NCBI GenBank assembly: GCA_026018925.1
Contig: JAKSZU010000012.1
Span: 26,525,814 to 26,589,813, forward strand
Length of the DNA stretch: 64,000 nucleotides
Direction: 5' to 3'
From: Tupaia tana
Taxonomy: Eukaryota; Chordata; Mammalia; Scandentia; Tupaiidae
In this document: positions 49,540-61,217 of the stretch, piece after piece
How the letters are laid out: every line of letters starts with the position of its first letter
Position numbering within the stretch: position 1 is the stretch's first letter
The notes under the pieces: model-generated
Seen by the model: the letters and a program-made list of their open reading frames with translations, nothing else
Database searches by the model: none
What the model was told of the DNA's origin: nothing
Translations under genes and position numbers: made by a program

Positions 49540-50430
49540 GAAATAGGTTTACTGTAAACTCTTCTCTGCAATCTGGCAATTGTGCCTATTTTTATGCAAT
49601 TATTTATATAATTGCACCTATTTATCTCACAGTGGTACAGGAGATAAGTTACTCAAGACTCTTAGGTAACAGTCTTAGCAAGGCCCAGTCCACACAGAAA
49701 GCTAAATTACCAGCACTGGTAAAACTGTCTATCCTCAAAAGTAGAATTTCTTTTTTGAGTACATATATAAAGACATAGTATGCCTGTTTAGGGAAGGATG
49801 ATACTGAATACTGGTTGTGGAAGTCAGAGAAGTATCATCTAAGGAAATCTTGTCTCCTTTTGCTAACCATCAACCTCATTTTACTTCAGTTACAACTGAT
49901 TGGGATTGATTTATCACTGTTCCAGTTCAGATTAATTTCTGAAATTTCTAAGGGCTTCTCATGTCTTCTGGTTTGGGCCTGGCTTTTAAGGCTCCCTGGA
50001 AATCTAATCACATCCACTTCCTCTAGTGCTGTAATTAATTCCTCAGCTGTCTCCTTCTTCTCCAATCTCTGTTCCATTCCTCTTGTCTTTCTCTCTGAGC
50101 TTCTCTGAGCCGAGACATGACAGGTGCTGGTGCATACATTTGCCTATATAGTGTGACTTGGAGGTCTCTGTAACCAGGGTTGACCTTCCCCTCTTATCTC
50201 AACTGTAGACTTCATGATCCTTTTTCTCTAATTGCTTTCCTGAATTAAAAAAAAAAAGAACAAAAATCTTCTTTAACTCTATTCTGGATGTGCCCTGTCT
50301 AGACAGCCTCAGAGTAATATAAATAGACAAAAAAGAATCACCTTGCTGAATATCTGCTCTGTGTCAGACACTATGTTAGACCTATATTCCTTACACATAG
50401 CAATAGTATAGTTAAGACATCACATATTTA
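49540..50430. other. Intergenic, nothing recognised
   Basis: No gene; a pyrimidine-rich 97-residue open frame at 49815-50108 has no recognisable domain. Confidence 0.4.
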
Positions 50431-50439
50431 TTCATTAAT

Positions 50440-50600
50440 TCAACAAACAATATGGTACATGTCAGTATGAACCATAGTACATTTCACATAATATTTATTG
50501 ATTGTTTTTAATTGTGTAAGGTGCAGATACAATGCCAACTGTCATGAAGTTTTAAAGTGTTAATGGTAATCAATGAGAAGCAAATAAACACTACAGCTTA
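50440..50600 (+). mobile_element. Ancient repeat fragment (same family as 20075-20620)
   Basis: ttcattaattcaacaaacaa, then tgtcatgaagttttaaagtg and aatgagaagcaaataaacac, the order of the 5' half of that repeat. Confidence 0.35.
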
Positions 50601-50829
50601 TTTTGTCAAGTAGATATTAAAAAATACCTTACCTTTATAAATTTAAAATTTAAAATTTATTAGCTAAATACTACCAACTTCTGACAATTTGCATTAAATG
50701 CTTGCTTTGCTTTAGACATATAATAAATATTTTACTAAGTCTCTGATGAGGCTAAATGTGATGCCTTAGTCATGCAGCTCATAAATTAGGAAGCCAATGT
50801 TTAAGTCCATCTGGACCTAGATCTCATGT

Positions 50830-51096
50830 ATATTTTTATTTAATTGCCAGAGGGCATGTGTGCTTGCCAGAGAGAGACTGAGAGAGAGAGAGGAGAGGAA
50901 GAGAAAGAAAAGCACCTCTCTCAAAATGGGGCATGATTATGCCACAATCCCTTCTCCATTTTTCCATCTTGTCAAGATTTTGGGCATGCATGCACACATG
51001 CCTGGTATATTTTCTAAGCCTTCAGATATAGGATTCCAATTACAGCCGCCCATATGAGATTGGGCTCTCTTAACTACTAGCCTATGGGGCCAACCC
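50830..51096 (-). mobile_element. Type B SINE
   Basis: ttatttaattgccagagggc tail junction, GA-rich body, head end tagcctatggggccaacc. A clear type B copy. Confidence 0.8.
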
Positions 51097-51439
51097 AGAT
51101 GTCATATTTTCTTCATTATAAAATACTGTATAATATGTGAGATGTTGTCCATATAAGTGACAAAACCTTAGACTATTAGCCTCTGAACCACAGGCTTAAA
51201 ATAAAAATATTTAAAATGAAAATTTAAAATGAAATTATACCAATATTTTTGAATACATAGAGGAGTTATTTGTATATTTTACAACTGCATCTCATGAATC
51301 TTCCATAAGGAATTATAGCTAAGATGAAAGGGACTTCCAAATGCATTACAGGAGGAGAAATGAGAGAAAATACAGTTTCACTAAGCACTAATCATTTCTC
51401 AAGCACTGTCTAAATATTATAGAATTGTTATGTAATATA

Positions 51440-51521
51440 TTGGGTCACAACAGGAAAGTTGTGACACATTTTTGCATAGAGAAACATAGAAAAATACGAC
51501 ATGACTTTCCTGAAAACCTAA
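51440..51521. mobile_element. Mariner-type MITE (family 1), 82 bp
   Basis: Starts ttgggtcacaacaggaaagt and ends atgactttcctgaaaaccta(a). TA on both sides (51438-51439, 51522-51523). Same length as 54190-54271 but more diverged. Confidence 0.6.
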
Positions 51522-51689
51522 TAGTTATTACCATAATCCTGTGAGGTGAGATCATGTAAAAAAATACTTAGATAACCTAAATAAATTGACCAATAATGTT
51601 TAGGGAAATTGCAAGACTTTTCAATCTTGTATTTATTTATTCAGTACCTTACATGTCAAGTACTATCTTATATTTTCTAACATTTATTA

Positions 51690-51875
51690 ACTCATTTATT
51701 TCTCATCACAACAGTACACATTAGATATTATCATTACCTCTATTTAACGGTCAGCCAAAAAGGCATCTAGCCACATGCTCAAGATCATAAAACTAGTAAG
51801 TTAAGGAGCCAGGATTCAAACCCAGACAGTGTGACCATACTTTGTGCTTTTAATCATTATCCAAAGTGGCATCAT
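51690..51875 (-). mobile_element. MIR SINE relic
   Basis: Reverse MIR: catgctcaagatcataaaac, tagtaagttaaggagccagg and attcaaacccagacagtgtg. Confidence 0.7.
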
Positions 51876-52236
51876 TCAGATTAAAATTCACTTTTTACTG
51901 TTCTTTTTCTTTTCACTTCAACTCACAAAAGACTATGAAATTCAGATTTCTCTCAAGACCAGGAGCCACTTGCTTCTTAGTAAGTCATCATAATTCTTGA
52001 GACAAAAGTAAAAATATTATCACATTTATGGGCTATTTAGAGTTTCTCAAGGAGCCTCAGAAAATGGGAAGTTCAGTGTAATCATTGATATCTCCACCTC
52101 ATTAGGCTGCTATGCTTTTTGCCAGAGCTTCCTACCATGTAAACTCATTCCTCTCATATCGTACTTCTCATCCATCTAAATGCATCTACACAGCCATCAT
52201 ATCCACTTCTTTTTCTTATCTTGAACTTCTCAGAAA

Positions 52237-53193
52237 TTATATTGAAGTTTTTCTCAGATGAAACAGTCTTAGAAGCCGACTCCGAATCTCTTTTGTTCTA
52301 GCTCCATAGATAATGGGATTAAGAACAGGAGGTACCAGCACATAGAGATTGGCCAGAAAGATGTGCACATGCTTGGGGACTCTGTGGTGACCGAAGCGGT
52401 GGGTGAGAAAGGAGAAGAAGGCAGGAATGTAGAAAACCAGGATGACACTGAGGTGGGATCCACAGGTACTCAGAGCTTTGTGCTGGGCATCACGGGATGG
52501 AAGACGATAAACAGCACGGAGTATAAAGCCATAGGAGACGGCAATGAGGATGGAATCCAGACCCATGGCCAGTAGAGCCACAGTCAGACCATAGACAATA
52601 TTGATGGTGATATTGGCACAGGCTAGTCGAGCAATGCCCATGTGCTCACAGTATGTGTGTGCCATGATATGGTGTCTACAGTAGGGCAGTCGCCTCAGCA
52701 AAAAGATGAAGGGGGAGACAATAGCCACACTGCGGAATACTCCAGCAAGGCCAATTCTGCCTATGACAGTACGGTTGAGAATGGTGGTGTATCTCAGTGG
52801 GTTACAGATAGCCACATATCTATCAAAGGCCATGGCAAGAAGAATGGAGGACTCAAGGGCATAGATAGAATGGACACAAAACATCTGGGCCAGGCATCCA
52901 CCAAAGGATATCTCACCGGCATGGAGCCACAAAATGGCCAGCATCTTGGGCACGGTGGTAGAGCTGAGAGCCAGGTCAGTGAGTGAGAGGAGGCAAAGGA
53001 AGAGGTACATGGGTGCATGAAGTGCAGTGTCAAAGGCAATGACCAGGATGAGGGCAGCATTTCCAGCCAGTGCTACCAGATACATGGCACAGAAAGGGAT
53101 GGCAATCCAGAAGTGCACAGACTCCAGTCCTGGGATCCCTGTGAGGAAGAAAGTGGCTGGGAGACTGTTATCGCTGGTGTTGAAAACTGACAT
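52237..53193 (-). CDS. OR52D1: Class I olfactory receptor, OR52D1-type
   Basis: Odorant GPCR. 318 residues from MSVFNTSDNSLPATFF, aligning position for position with the start of human OR52D1 as I recall it. The frame continues 10 codons upstream to 53223, but aagaagg before this Met looks like a splice acceptor edge, so the shorter form is preferred. Landmarks: N-glycosylation sequon N5-T-S, GIPGLE, PMYLFLCLLSLTDLALS, MAFDRYVAICNPLRY, HTYCEHMGIARLACANI in the long second extracellular loop, KALSTCGSH, HRFGHH and NPIIYGARTKEIRSRLL. Very similar to human OR52D1, whose neighbour is UBQLN3, so position agrees too. Intact. Opposite strand to all other genes here. Confidence 0.94.
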   Translation of the reverse strand: MSVFNTSDNSLPATFFLTGIPGLESVHFWIAIPFCAMYLVALAGNAALILVIAFDTALHAPMYLFLCLLSLTDLALSSTTVPKMLAILWLHAGEISFGGCLAQMFCVHSIYALESSILLAMAFDRYVAICNPLRYTTILNRTVIGRIGLAGVFRSVAIVSPFIFLLRRLPYCRHHIMAHTYCEHMGIARLACANITINIVYGLTVALLAMGLDSILIAVSYGFILRAVYRLPSRDAQHKALSTCGSHLSVILVFYIPAFFSFLTHRFGHHRVPKHVHIFLANLYVLVPPVLNPIIYGARTKEIRSRLLRLFHLRKTSI

Positions 53194-53223
53194 CCTTCTT
53201 GGCAAATAAAGGGCTCTATCCAA

Positions 53224-53920
53224 AGTGTGATGGTATGCCTTTCTTGTAACATCAAAGATTTAGTTGATTCACATAAGATGATCTTTCCATGAAAGGATCT
53301 TTAGACTGAGAAAAGTGTTATTGCTTTTTATTTGTTCAGGAATCTGAAAAGACTCTATACCATATATAATGCATTTTAAACTTGCTAATTCCTAAATTTA
53401 ACAATGATGTCTTAAATTCTACATTCGTTGTGCTAAGCTATTTATCTGTCCAAAGTTACCCTTCTAGATTTAGCTCTCATCACAGCTTACACATCATTTA
53501 TTGACCTTTAGTCTACCCAAGTCCAGGGATATTTCTTTTCTTTTCTGTTTTTTTTTTTTTTTTTTTCATTCATGCCTTTTTCACGCCTATGGATTCGTCT
53601 TACTTTATTTTCTCTTCTTAAATGTTTTTAACCTCCACAGCAAGTTTCCCTGACTCTCAGATTCTGTTTTTTTTTTTTTTTTTTTTCTGATCTGATGCTT
53701 AGCAATTTTTAAATTTATTTTGTTTCATTCTTCCACTATCTAATAAAGCCCCACTGGGATAGAACTGTATCTTTATGCAGTTGTAACTCCTATATTGCCA
53801 CAACTGGTATTGCCACGAAATTTTGATCTGTATTTACAGAAGACTCAATTCTGATATGACTGAATGACATGTTAATGTATTCATTCTATTTTCTGTGTAG
53901 CATATCTTCCAGATATATGA
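53224..53920. other. 5' flank of the OR52D1-type gene
   Basis: AT-rich, with two T runs (near 53550 and 53670). Upstream noncoding receptor exons may lie here but none is recognisable. Confidence 0.4.
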
Positions 53921-53923
53921 GGA

Positions 53924-54038
53924 TACTTCAAAAATTTGTGGAAAATGGAATTAAAGTATGAGTTTATTTTGTTGCAAAAATGCTTTGAAATGTATACACA
54001 ATTCTTTCATAATGTACATTTTCTATTAACTTTTGAAG
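53924..54038 (+). mobile_element. Palindromic mariner-like MITE (family 2)
   Basis: atacttcaaaaatttgtgga and cattttctattaacttttga form the inverted ends; ggaattaaagtatgagttta in between matches the copy at 37799. Confidence 0.65.
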
Positions 54039-54189
54039 ACCCATCATATACCAGATATCTTCTTTTTATAGCTTACTTGAAATGCCTAAAAAGAAGCCAG
54101 GCAACTTGAAAATGCTTATATATCTTATAATTGAATATATGCAGTGATCTGAATACTTATAGGGGTATAACAGAAGAATAAATGAAATA

Positions 54190-54271
54190 TTGGGTTGTCA
54201 GAAAAGTCACGGCATATTTTTTTTCTGAGTTTTTCTATCCAACACTCATCATGACTTTTCTGACAACTCAA
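54190..54271. mobile_element. Mariner-type MITE (family 1), 82 bp, TA-flanked
   Basis: Begins ttgggttgtcagaaaagtca and ends tgacttttctgacaactcaa: nearly perfect 20-bp inverted repeats. TA duplicates at 54188-54189 and 54272-54273. No transposase. Confidence 0.85.
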
Positions 54272-54644
54272 TAAATTGGATATGATTGCTGAGGAGATAA
54301 CACTTTCAATGATGGCAAAGACAGTTCTTAGGGCCGCAAGCACACCAGTGTAATGGCTTGATATGATGGTCAGATCAGAATGTCAAGTACTCATGGAGAT
54401 GGAGAGAGAGACAAAGGGGAGTGTCCTTTGTTTTCTCAGTGTACTATGTTGCCAACAATAAAGAAATCCTGGAAAGGGAATCTCCTTTTGCTGTAGAAGG
54501 ATAGCCAGTGTAAATACATTCTTTCAGTAATATATTGAATACTTAAAAGAATTCTGAGAAGGATGACAGGAAACCTGAGTCTTAGTTTTGGTTCTATAAC
54601 AAGATTAGTTGAACAGATCTCTTACATCTCAGTCTGTCTCAAAT

Positions 54645-54810
54645 AGGAAGGACGATGACTACAGGCATCCTCTGCTTTTCTGCCTGCTTACTACATGGCA
54701 TTGGGGAAATCAAAAAACCTTTCTGTGCCTCAGTTTTTCATCTCTAAGTTGAGAACAGCATCACCTGGCATACTAACTTTACAAGATTTTGTAGTTGAGT
54801 AAAGATTAAT
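54645..54810 (+). mobile_element. MIR SINE relic
   Basis: ctgtgcctcagtttttcatc, then gagaacagcatcacctgg, the MIR core and 3' part. Confidence 0.7.
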
Positions 54811-54963
54811 ATTATGGAATTATAAGTTTGAAGCCCCCAATAAATTCTCCCTTGTTTTTTAATTTTTTTTTTTAACTAAACAAAATCTGTATCTCTTAAC
54901 AACATTTACTTTGGAGGAAAGAAAGTGTAATAGTTTTTTATACACTTAAAAATTGGAAGATTT

Positions 54964-55241
54964 GGGAACCAGCAGTTAGCGTAATGGCTATGTCACTGGA
55001 CTCCCACGTAGTCGACCGCGGTTCGCATCTCGGACCCGGTGGCTTACAACTCACGCCGGGCACGTGTGCGTGCGTGCCCAAGATCCCGAGAGGAGAATGG
55101 AGGAGAAGGGATTGCGGCGTGACCATCCCCCCTGGGGGGTGATTTCTCGCTTTCTGTCTCTATGTCTCTCTCTGTCTGTCTGGCGAGCGCACGCGCCCTA
55201 TAGCAAAAAAAAAAAAAAAAAAACCTCTCCAAAAAAAAAAA
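54964..55241 (+). mobile_element. Young SINE (type A), near consensus
   Basis: Starts gggaaccagcagttagcgta with box A-like text and has box B-like cgcggttcgcatc. CpG-rich body, end gcgccctatagc plus a poly(A) split by acctctcc. Duplication aaaaattggaagatt at 54948-54962 and 55238-55252. Confidence 0.95.
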
Positions 55242-55254
55242 ATTGGAAGATTAA

Positions 55255-56480
55255 GCAATAATGTCAAGGGTGAACCGATATGATTTAGATCATAACCACA
55301 TCATTTACAGAAATGAAATTAGGTCTTATATCTTCTGACTCAGTTTGGTGTTCTTATTTCATTCCATTGCTTATTACTGTGACCAATACCTGGATTTCTA
55401 TCTCTTTCAAACAAGGCATTTTGACTAATATCAGTTCCTAATGTTGCAATAACTATACTTATTATCTGAAGTCCTTAAATAGAATTAAGGCTTTATCTCC
55501 TATCTGTGTTAAGATTTTCTATGATGATACAACTGATCTGAGGCTCAACCTTGGCACTGGCCTGAGACACTACTGGATAAAAGCTTGGACGATGGAGTCT
55601 GGCGAGCTAAGATCACAGGTATCCTCCTTCTACCCCCCCCCCCCCTTCCTGGTCTATTCTTGTCCTCTAAAGAAAATTTCAATAAGATGGTTGCTACTTG
55701 TGAGTTTCTAATGGATGTGAGGATGAGAAAGATTGCAAGAATAGATTTTAATTTTTTACTTTTGTGAAACAATGGGAAAGGCTCATTGGTGGAGTACCAC
55801 TTGGGTTCACAACAGAGGCACCCTCACAAAATTTTCTCAGGGTTGTCTTTTCTAATCAGTTTCATAACTGAATTTTTGAGTTTCCTTCTCAGATCTAGAT
55901 CTCAGTAACTTAACCCTTGAGTTTGTTTACCAAATACTGTGGTTGAGGAATCTTAAGAAAACTTACCTGTATGACAGTCATGCATTTGAAGGTTGAGTTC
56001 ACTGAGGTTGGAGCTCTAAAGGGTGTATTATGTGAGTGGGAAGCTGTGGGAGTGTGTAGTCATGCAAAGACTTAGCAGGAGGTATGTATTTGAATGCAGT
56101 TTTGTTTAGGGAAGTAAAAGCTGTATTTCTCTGCAGGTTCAGGTGGGTATGGTATGAGATATTAAAGAGTCTAAATGTGTAATCTGTGTTGAAATGTCTG
56201 ATCCCTTTTCAGTTTTCTCGATTCATTGAATTCCTTCATCTGGATTATGTATTCTGGCCTCCTCTGATGAAGGGGCTTGGTAAATGTAGTTATTTATTGA
56301 CTCAGTGATGCTCAGGTGTGAAAACATAAGCAGCCTCCTCTTGGGGTTTGATCTTTGGCACTGTTGAGAAATAGAAAGAGTAGTTGACAAATGAGAAAGA
56401 AATTAGTAAAGAAAATTTCAGTGACTTTAAAAGGAAAGTAGAAATTAAATATCTAGCCCAGCCTATATATTTTATTCTCC
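55255..56480. other. Intergenic, nothing recognised
   Basis: A 14-base C run at about 55633 and no gene signal. Confidence 0.4.
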
Positions 56481-56483
56481 ATT

Positions 56484-56668
56484 CTTTTTTTTTTTTTTTA
56501 CTTTTAGAATACAAGATGTACTTGAGAGAGAGAGAGAAAGAAAGAAAGAGAAATCATCCCCCCTGGTCATGCTTCGATCCTTTTCCTCCATTTCCCCATC
56601 CTCTTAGGTTTTGGGGCACACACATATGCACTCACAGTGCTTAACAATTTCACTATGGAGCTGGCCCT
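56484..56668 (-). mobile_element. Type B SINE, shortened
   Basis: T-rich tail, gagagagagagaaagaaag, gcttcgatccttttcctcc, head reduced to actatggagctggccc. Confidence 0.6.
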
Positions 56669-56812
56669 TATATTCCATTCTGGTCTTTTACTCTTTCTCT
56701 TCATTTCTTATCTCCTTTTCTTGTTACTTCTATTGGTCTCCTTGAATTTCAACTCGTGTGGATCTACCAGAATTCTATGCTCAGGGAGTATGATGAAAGA
56801 TTTATGTGGGTA

Positions 56813-56947
56813 GGGAACCAGCAGTTCGTATGGATATGTCGCTGGACGTAGTGATGTCTCGGACCCAGTGGCTTACAACTCACGCCGGGCGCGTGTGCGT
56901 GCGTGCCCAAGATCCCGAGAGGAGATGGAGGAGAAGGGATTGCGGCG
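56813..56947 (+). mobile_element. Tail-less, internally deleted type A SINE
   Basis: gggaaccagcagttcgtatg head with several short deletions, then an otherwise CpG-rich body that stops at ggattgcggcg without the CT-rich part, terminal block or poly(A). It is still flanked by near-identical repeats (ttatgtgggtag at 56802-56813, ttatgtgggtgg from 56948). Confidence 0.85.
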
Positions 56948-57198
56948 TTATGTGGGTGGGTAGTGTAGCAAATAATTGTGATGAACATGCACATACACCA
57001 TTGTACCATCAGATTTCACATACAAAACACGTGTTCAAAGATAAAAGCATTACAAATTTCATGATGAGAATAGCAGAGCATTAAGCAAAGCGTAAGACTC
57101 TTCTGTATGGCTCACTGTAACTGTGCAGGTTATGTGCCCACGCAACCAGTCCTGTTAAAGAATGACATTGGTGCTTTAGTCAAAATTCCACATATCTA

Positions 57199-57460
57199 GG
57201 GACCAGCAGTTAGCGTAATGGCTATGTCACTGGACTCCCAAGTAGTCGACCGTGGTTCATGTCCTGGACCTGGTGGCTTAAAACTCACGCTGGGTGCATG
57301 TGCGTACATTCCCAAGATCCCAAGAGAAGAACAGAGGAGAAGGGATTGTGGCGTGACCATCCCCCCTGGGGGGTGATTTCTCACTTTCTGTCTCTCTGTC
57401 TCTCTCTGTCTGTCTGGTGAGTGCACGCGCCCTATAGCAAAAACCTCTCAAAAAAAAAAA
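57199..57460 (+). mobile_element. Young SINE (type A)
   Basis: gggaccagcagttagcgtaa head to caaaaacctctc plus poly(A). Duplication aaaattccacatatcta (57182-57198) versus aaaattccacatgtcta (57458-57474). Confidence 0.94.
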
Positions 57461-57769
57461 ATTCCACATGTCTATGACATTAGCCATCCAAATCTTTGTA
57501 TCAATGGGTATTTCTATCAAAGCCCCCTTCCAGGATTATTTAATTTCTCTTTCTTGACTTCAAGAAAATATTGTATTCTCTTCCCTTGTTTCCTCTCAAA
57601 TTAATTCCAGTGATCTTCAAAAATTTGTATGTATTTCCTAAGAGAATTAGAAAAATTTACAGGCCCTTTTATAACTTTAACTTGCATCTAAAAATTATCA
57701 TTAAAAGTTTAAATAATAGAAGAGGCTATAATTTTCAATATATTGTAAATATTGATTTTTTAATAATTA

Positions 57770-57988
57770 TTTTATTTAAATTTATTTATCATTATTATTA
57801 TTTTGAAATGTGCTACACGGCTTGTGAACTCATCAGAGAGGGAGATAAAGAGAGAGAGAGAGAAAGAGAGAGAGAGCGAGAGAGAGAGAGAGAAGGAAAG
57901 TGAGAAAGCAAACTACCAGATTTGGGATCCAAACCACAGTTGGTCATGTGAGTCTAGCACCTCAACCACCACCCTGCCTGCTGGACTC
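57770..57988 (-). mobile_element. Short tRNA-derived SINE with (GA)n
   Basis: AT-rich tail, gaaatgtgctacacggcttg, a GA repeat (57850-57893), head cacctcaaccaccaccctgc. Confidence 0.6.
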
Positions 57989-58079
57989 AAATACTGACAT
58001 TTTACAATAAAATTTTTATATCACTATTTTACATGTATTCTGTGGAGTGTTTATGCCCTAGGAATTTTCAACTCACTGT

Positions 58080-58300
58080 CGTCTATTTAAAAATATATGA
58101 CACAGCGGTAAAGCAATGCTCTATAATGGTGAAGTCATATGGGAAGGTCCTGGGAAGGTCCCTGTAGGTCAGGTATGCGTGCACATGCCTGTGATTCAGA
58201 GTGACTGAGGCAGGGGTGGATCATGGTGTGGAGAACCTATTGATTGTGCGGGTCTTTTCTTTCCATGGAATGAGTAAGTAAATAAAGAAAATATATAAAC
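58080..58300 (+). mobile_element. Candidate tRNA/7SL chimeric SINE
   Basis: A head with cagcggtaaagcaatgctct (tRNA-like, as at 43597) is followed by tgcacatgcctgtgattcag and tgactgaggcaggggtggat, which follow 7SL/Alu text (tgcctgtaatcccag, gctgaggcaggaggat). The end is ggaatgagtaagtaaataaa. Confidence 0.5.
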
Positions 58301-58561
58301 AATTTTTTCTAAATTGTGAGAAATTTAATATTATTGCTGGGTCTCCTTGAAGTTAGCTCATTATCACACTTCGTTTGTTTGCATATCTCTTTCTGGTCAT
58401 TGTCATGCTTATAATAGTGTGTGTATATTAGAATAATTTATTTCCTATAATAATAGACTTAAAATTTTGTAAGATTTTGTTATTAAAATCATGATAAGAC
58501 TACATTGATAAATGCAATATGAAATCTTTAAATTTCATAAATTATTAAATACACTCTAATT

Positions 58562-58817
58562 TTTATTTTTTACTTTTGATTGCCAGAGTGTGTGTGTCCT
58601 TACCAGAGACAGAGAGAGGGAAAGGGAAGAAAGCATCCCTTATTATGTATGGTCAGGCTGCAACCCCTTCTCCTCTGTATCTTTTGTCCTTTTAGGATTT
58701 GGGGCAAGCACATGAATGAACCTGACATGCTCTCAAGCTTCCCTGGCTGTGATTCCAGCTGCAGTCAACCACATAGGATCTGATTCCCTTAACTACTAGG
58801 CTATGGGGCCAGCCCTA
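58562..58817 (-). mobile_element. Type B SINE
   Basis: ttttgattgccagagtgtgt tail junction, GA-rich body, head end taggctatggggccagccc. Confidence 0.8.
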
Positions 58818-59235
58818 GATCTAATTTTTTAAAAATATATGTCTTAATGAGATAGGTACATATTTTTATTTCCAAATTACTTCATAAGTCCACAATAGGA
58901 AATTTCAGTTCTCCAACTTTGTCTTTTTTTTTCAAGATTGTTTTGAACACTTGGCAAATCTTGTAATTCCACATTACTTTTAGAATTATTTTCTGCATTT
59001 CATGTTTCTGGACTAAGGTACTTAATATAGTTAAATGGTGATTCTCTCTGTATTGTTCTGCAAATTCATTCAAAGAAATTTCTACCAAATTTAAGTTACC
59101 TCTACTTTTTTCCAAAATTGATAAGCTGCTTTTAAAATTCACATGGAACATTGAAGGAATCATAATAACCAATCTCATAAAAGAAGAGCAAATTTGGGGG
59201 ATTCACACTTCCCACTTGCAGCACACAGTAATCAA

Positions 59236-59372
59236 GAATGGAAGAGAGGAAATTGAAGAATGGCCATCCCCCTTGAGGGGATGATTTCTCACTTTCCTTC
59301 TCTCTGTTTTCCTCTGTCTCTCTCTAGTGGGCACATGTGCCCTATGACAAAAAACTAAAAAAAAAAAAAAAG
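59236..59372 (+). mobile_element. Type A SINE, 3' half
   Basis: ggccatcccccttgagggga, gatttctcactttccttctc and end tgccctatgacaaaaaac with poly(A). The head is lost. Confidence 0.7.
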
Positions 59373-59432
59373 AAAGAAATTGAAAAAAGGACATACACAC
59401 ACACACAAGATAGAGATGGTGATTATCAGTAG

Positions 59433-59565
59433 ATAGATGAGGCCCAATCTCAGTGCCTGGTGATAAGGCACTGCCATGTGATGTTGGAGTCACATGGATG
59501 TTGGATCCCAGGTTGACCTGAAACATGCTGGATACATGTGTGCGTGCCCTTAATCATGGTTGGCT
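59433..59565 (+). mobile_element. SINE head fragment
   Basis: gtgcctggtgataaggcact then atgctggatacatgtgtgcg resembles the first half of the short or type A SINE. Another head-like fragment is at 59794-59818. Confidence 0.4.
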
Positions 59566-59576
59566 ACAAGGCTATG

Positions 59577-59705
59577 TACAAATACATACATACATGCATA
59601 CATACACACATGCACATATACATATATATATATAAAACACGCAAATATAATATATATATGCACACACATATATTTGTTAATGTACATATATCTGTGTGCA
59701 TGTAT
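59577..59705. repeat. (CATA/CA/TA)n low-complexity tract
   Basis: Runs of acatacatac, acacacatg and tatatatata without coding content. Confidence 0.8.
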
Positions 59706-60202
59706 TTATTGTAAAAGATGAAGCAATATGCACTCCATTTTAAATGTTTTTCTTTCCAGAAATTCCTGCTCAATAATATAAAGATTATACTCTTGCAGCA
59801 GGTGGTGTAGTGGTTAACACATATATTTGTTAATGTACAAATAAAAAAATAAGTGAATAAATAAAATGAAATAAACAATTCTAAAAAAAGGTGTGTGCAG
59901 GTTATAAATTATACTGAAACAAATAAGAAAACAAGTTCTTAAAGGTCAAAGTATTATTAGCAATCACAGAAGAGCATTGTCTATAGGGAGTTCTAGAGTT
60001 TTACATAGATTTAGTAAAAAGAAAAAAACACAAAAAAGCCCTGCCTTCTCAACAGATACCAAAGATTTCCAAATTTCAAGCTAACTTCCAGAGGTTATTT
60101 TGCAACTGGAGACTAGAGGAAAGCAAAACCATAGTAAATTGATGAGTTAATTTTGTGTTTTATCGACATTATCTTCTAAATTGTAAATGCTCTTTTTTGT
60201 TT

Positions 60203-60463
60203 GTTTGTTTGTTTTAGAGGTTTTTGTTATAGGGTGCATGTGCTTGCCAGAAAGACAGAAAGAGACAGATAGACAGAAAGAGAGAAGTCACCCCCTAGGG
60301 GATGGCTATGCTGTAATCCTTTCTTCTCCATTCTCCTCTTGGGATCTTGGGCAAGCACGCACACATGCTCAGTGTGAGTTTAAACCACTGGGTCCAGGAC
60401 TTGAACTGTGGTCAACTATGTGGGAGTCCAGCAATGTAAACATTATGGTATCTGCTAGCCTGA
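60203..60463 (-). mobile_element. Diverged type A SINE
   Basis: (gttt)n tail, gtttttgttatagggtgc, ccctaggggatggctatg, head ending tatctgctagcc. Confidence 0.8.
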
Positions 60464-60639
60464 GAGCTTTTCTAAGTCTCTTCAACATTGTACTCCATAA
60501 TATTTCTTCTTAGGACTCTTATTCTAAATTTTATTTAGAGGTGTCTATGTATCCTCTTTCAATATATTTGGCAGATATTCTAGGCATTTACAACTAAAAA
60601 TAAAATAGTAAACATTTTCATCATAAAAATGAGAGGAGT

Positions 60640-60898
60640 GGAACCAGCAGTTAGCATGATGGCCATGTCGCTGGACTCCCATTTAGTCACCCGCGGTTTG
60701 AGTCCCGGACCCGGTGAGTTTAAGGACTCACACCGGGCACATGTGCATAGGTGCTCAAGATCCTAAGAGGTGAATGGAGAAGGGATTGTGGCGTAGCCAT
60801 CTTCCCTGGGGGGTGATTTCTCTCTTCCTGTCTCTCTGTCTTTCTCTGTCTTTCTGGAGAGCGCATGCGCCCTATAGCAAAACCTCTCCAAAAAAAAA
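60640..60898 (+). mobile_element. Young SINE (type A), variant subfamily
   Basis: ggaaccagcagttagcatga head; body with ctctcttcctgtctctctgt then ctttctggagagc. It shares this block with the copy at 61218. Flanked by aaaatgagaggag and aaaattgagaggag. Confidence 0.92.
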
Positions 60899-61217
60899 TT
60901 GAGAGGAGCAAAATTTTACACTGACTCTTGGGAGATGACTATGTCTTCTTCCCAGAGGACTGAATAAAATATGCCATTTTCATAAATACACTCTATCATA
61001 GTCTCAAGATTTCAGGATAAAAGTAACCTAATTGTAAAGGGAAAGTAAATCCTCTGGAGAAATCTAAAACAATAAATCAGGAAGTAATTTATACATGTCT
61101 TGTTAAGATTTTAGTCTTTAAACAATCTTCAATGGTAAACCCAAGAGAAATTATATGTATATTTTCAGTTGTATTCAGTAAAGTCCTGGATGTCCACAGT
61201 CTATAAAGAACTATGCT

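Noticed and set aside
54964-55040. tRNA-gene-like sequence with box A and box B
   Set aside because: It is the head of a SINE found dozens of times here, with a poly(A) tail and target duplications; no proper anticodon stem is seen.
59564-59878. 104-residue minus-strand frame rich in Tyr, Cys, Met
   Set aside because: Encoded by CATA/CA/TA low-complexity DNA.
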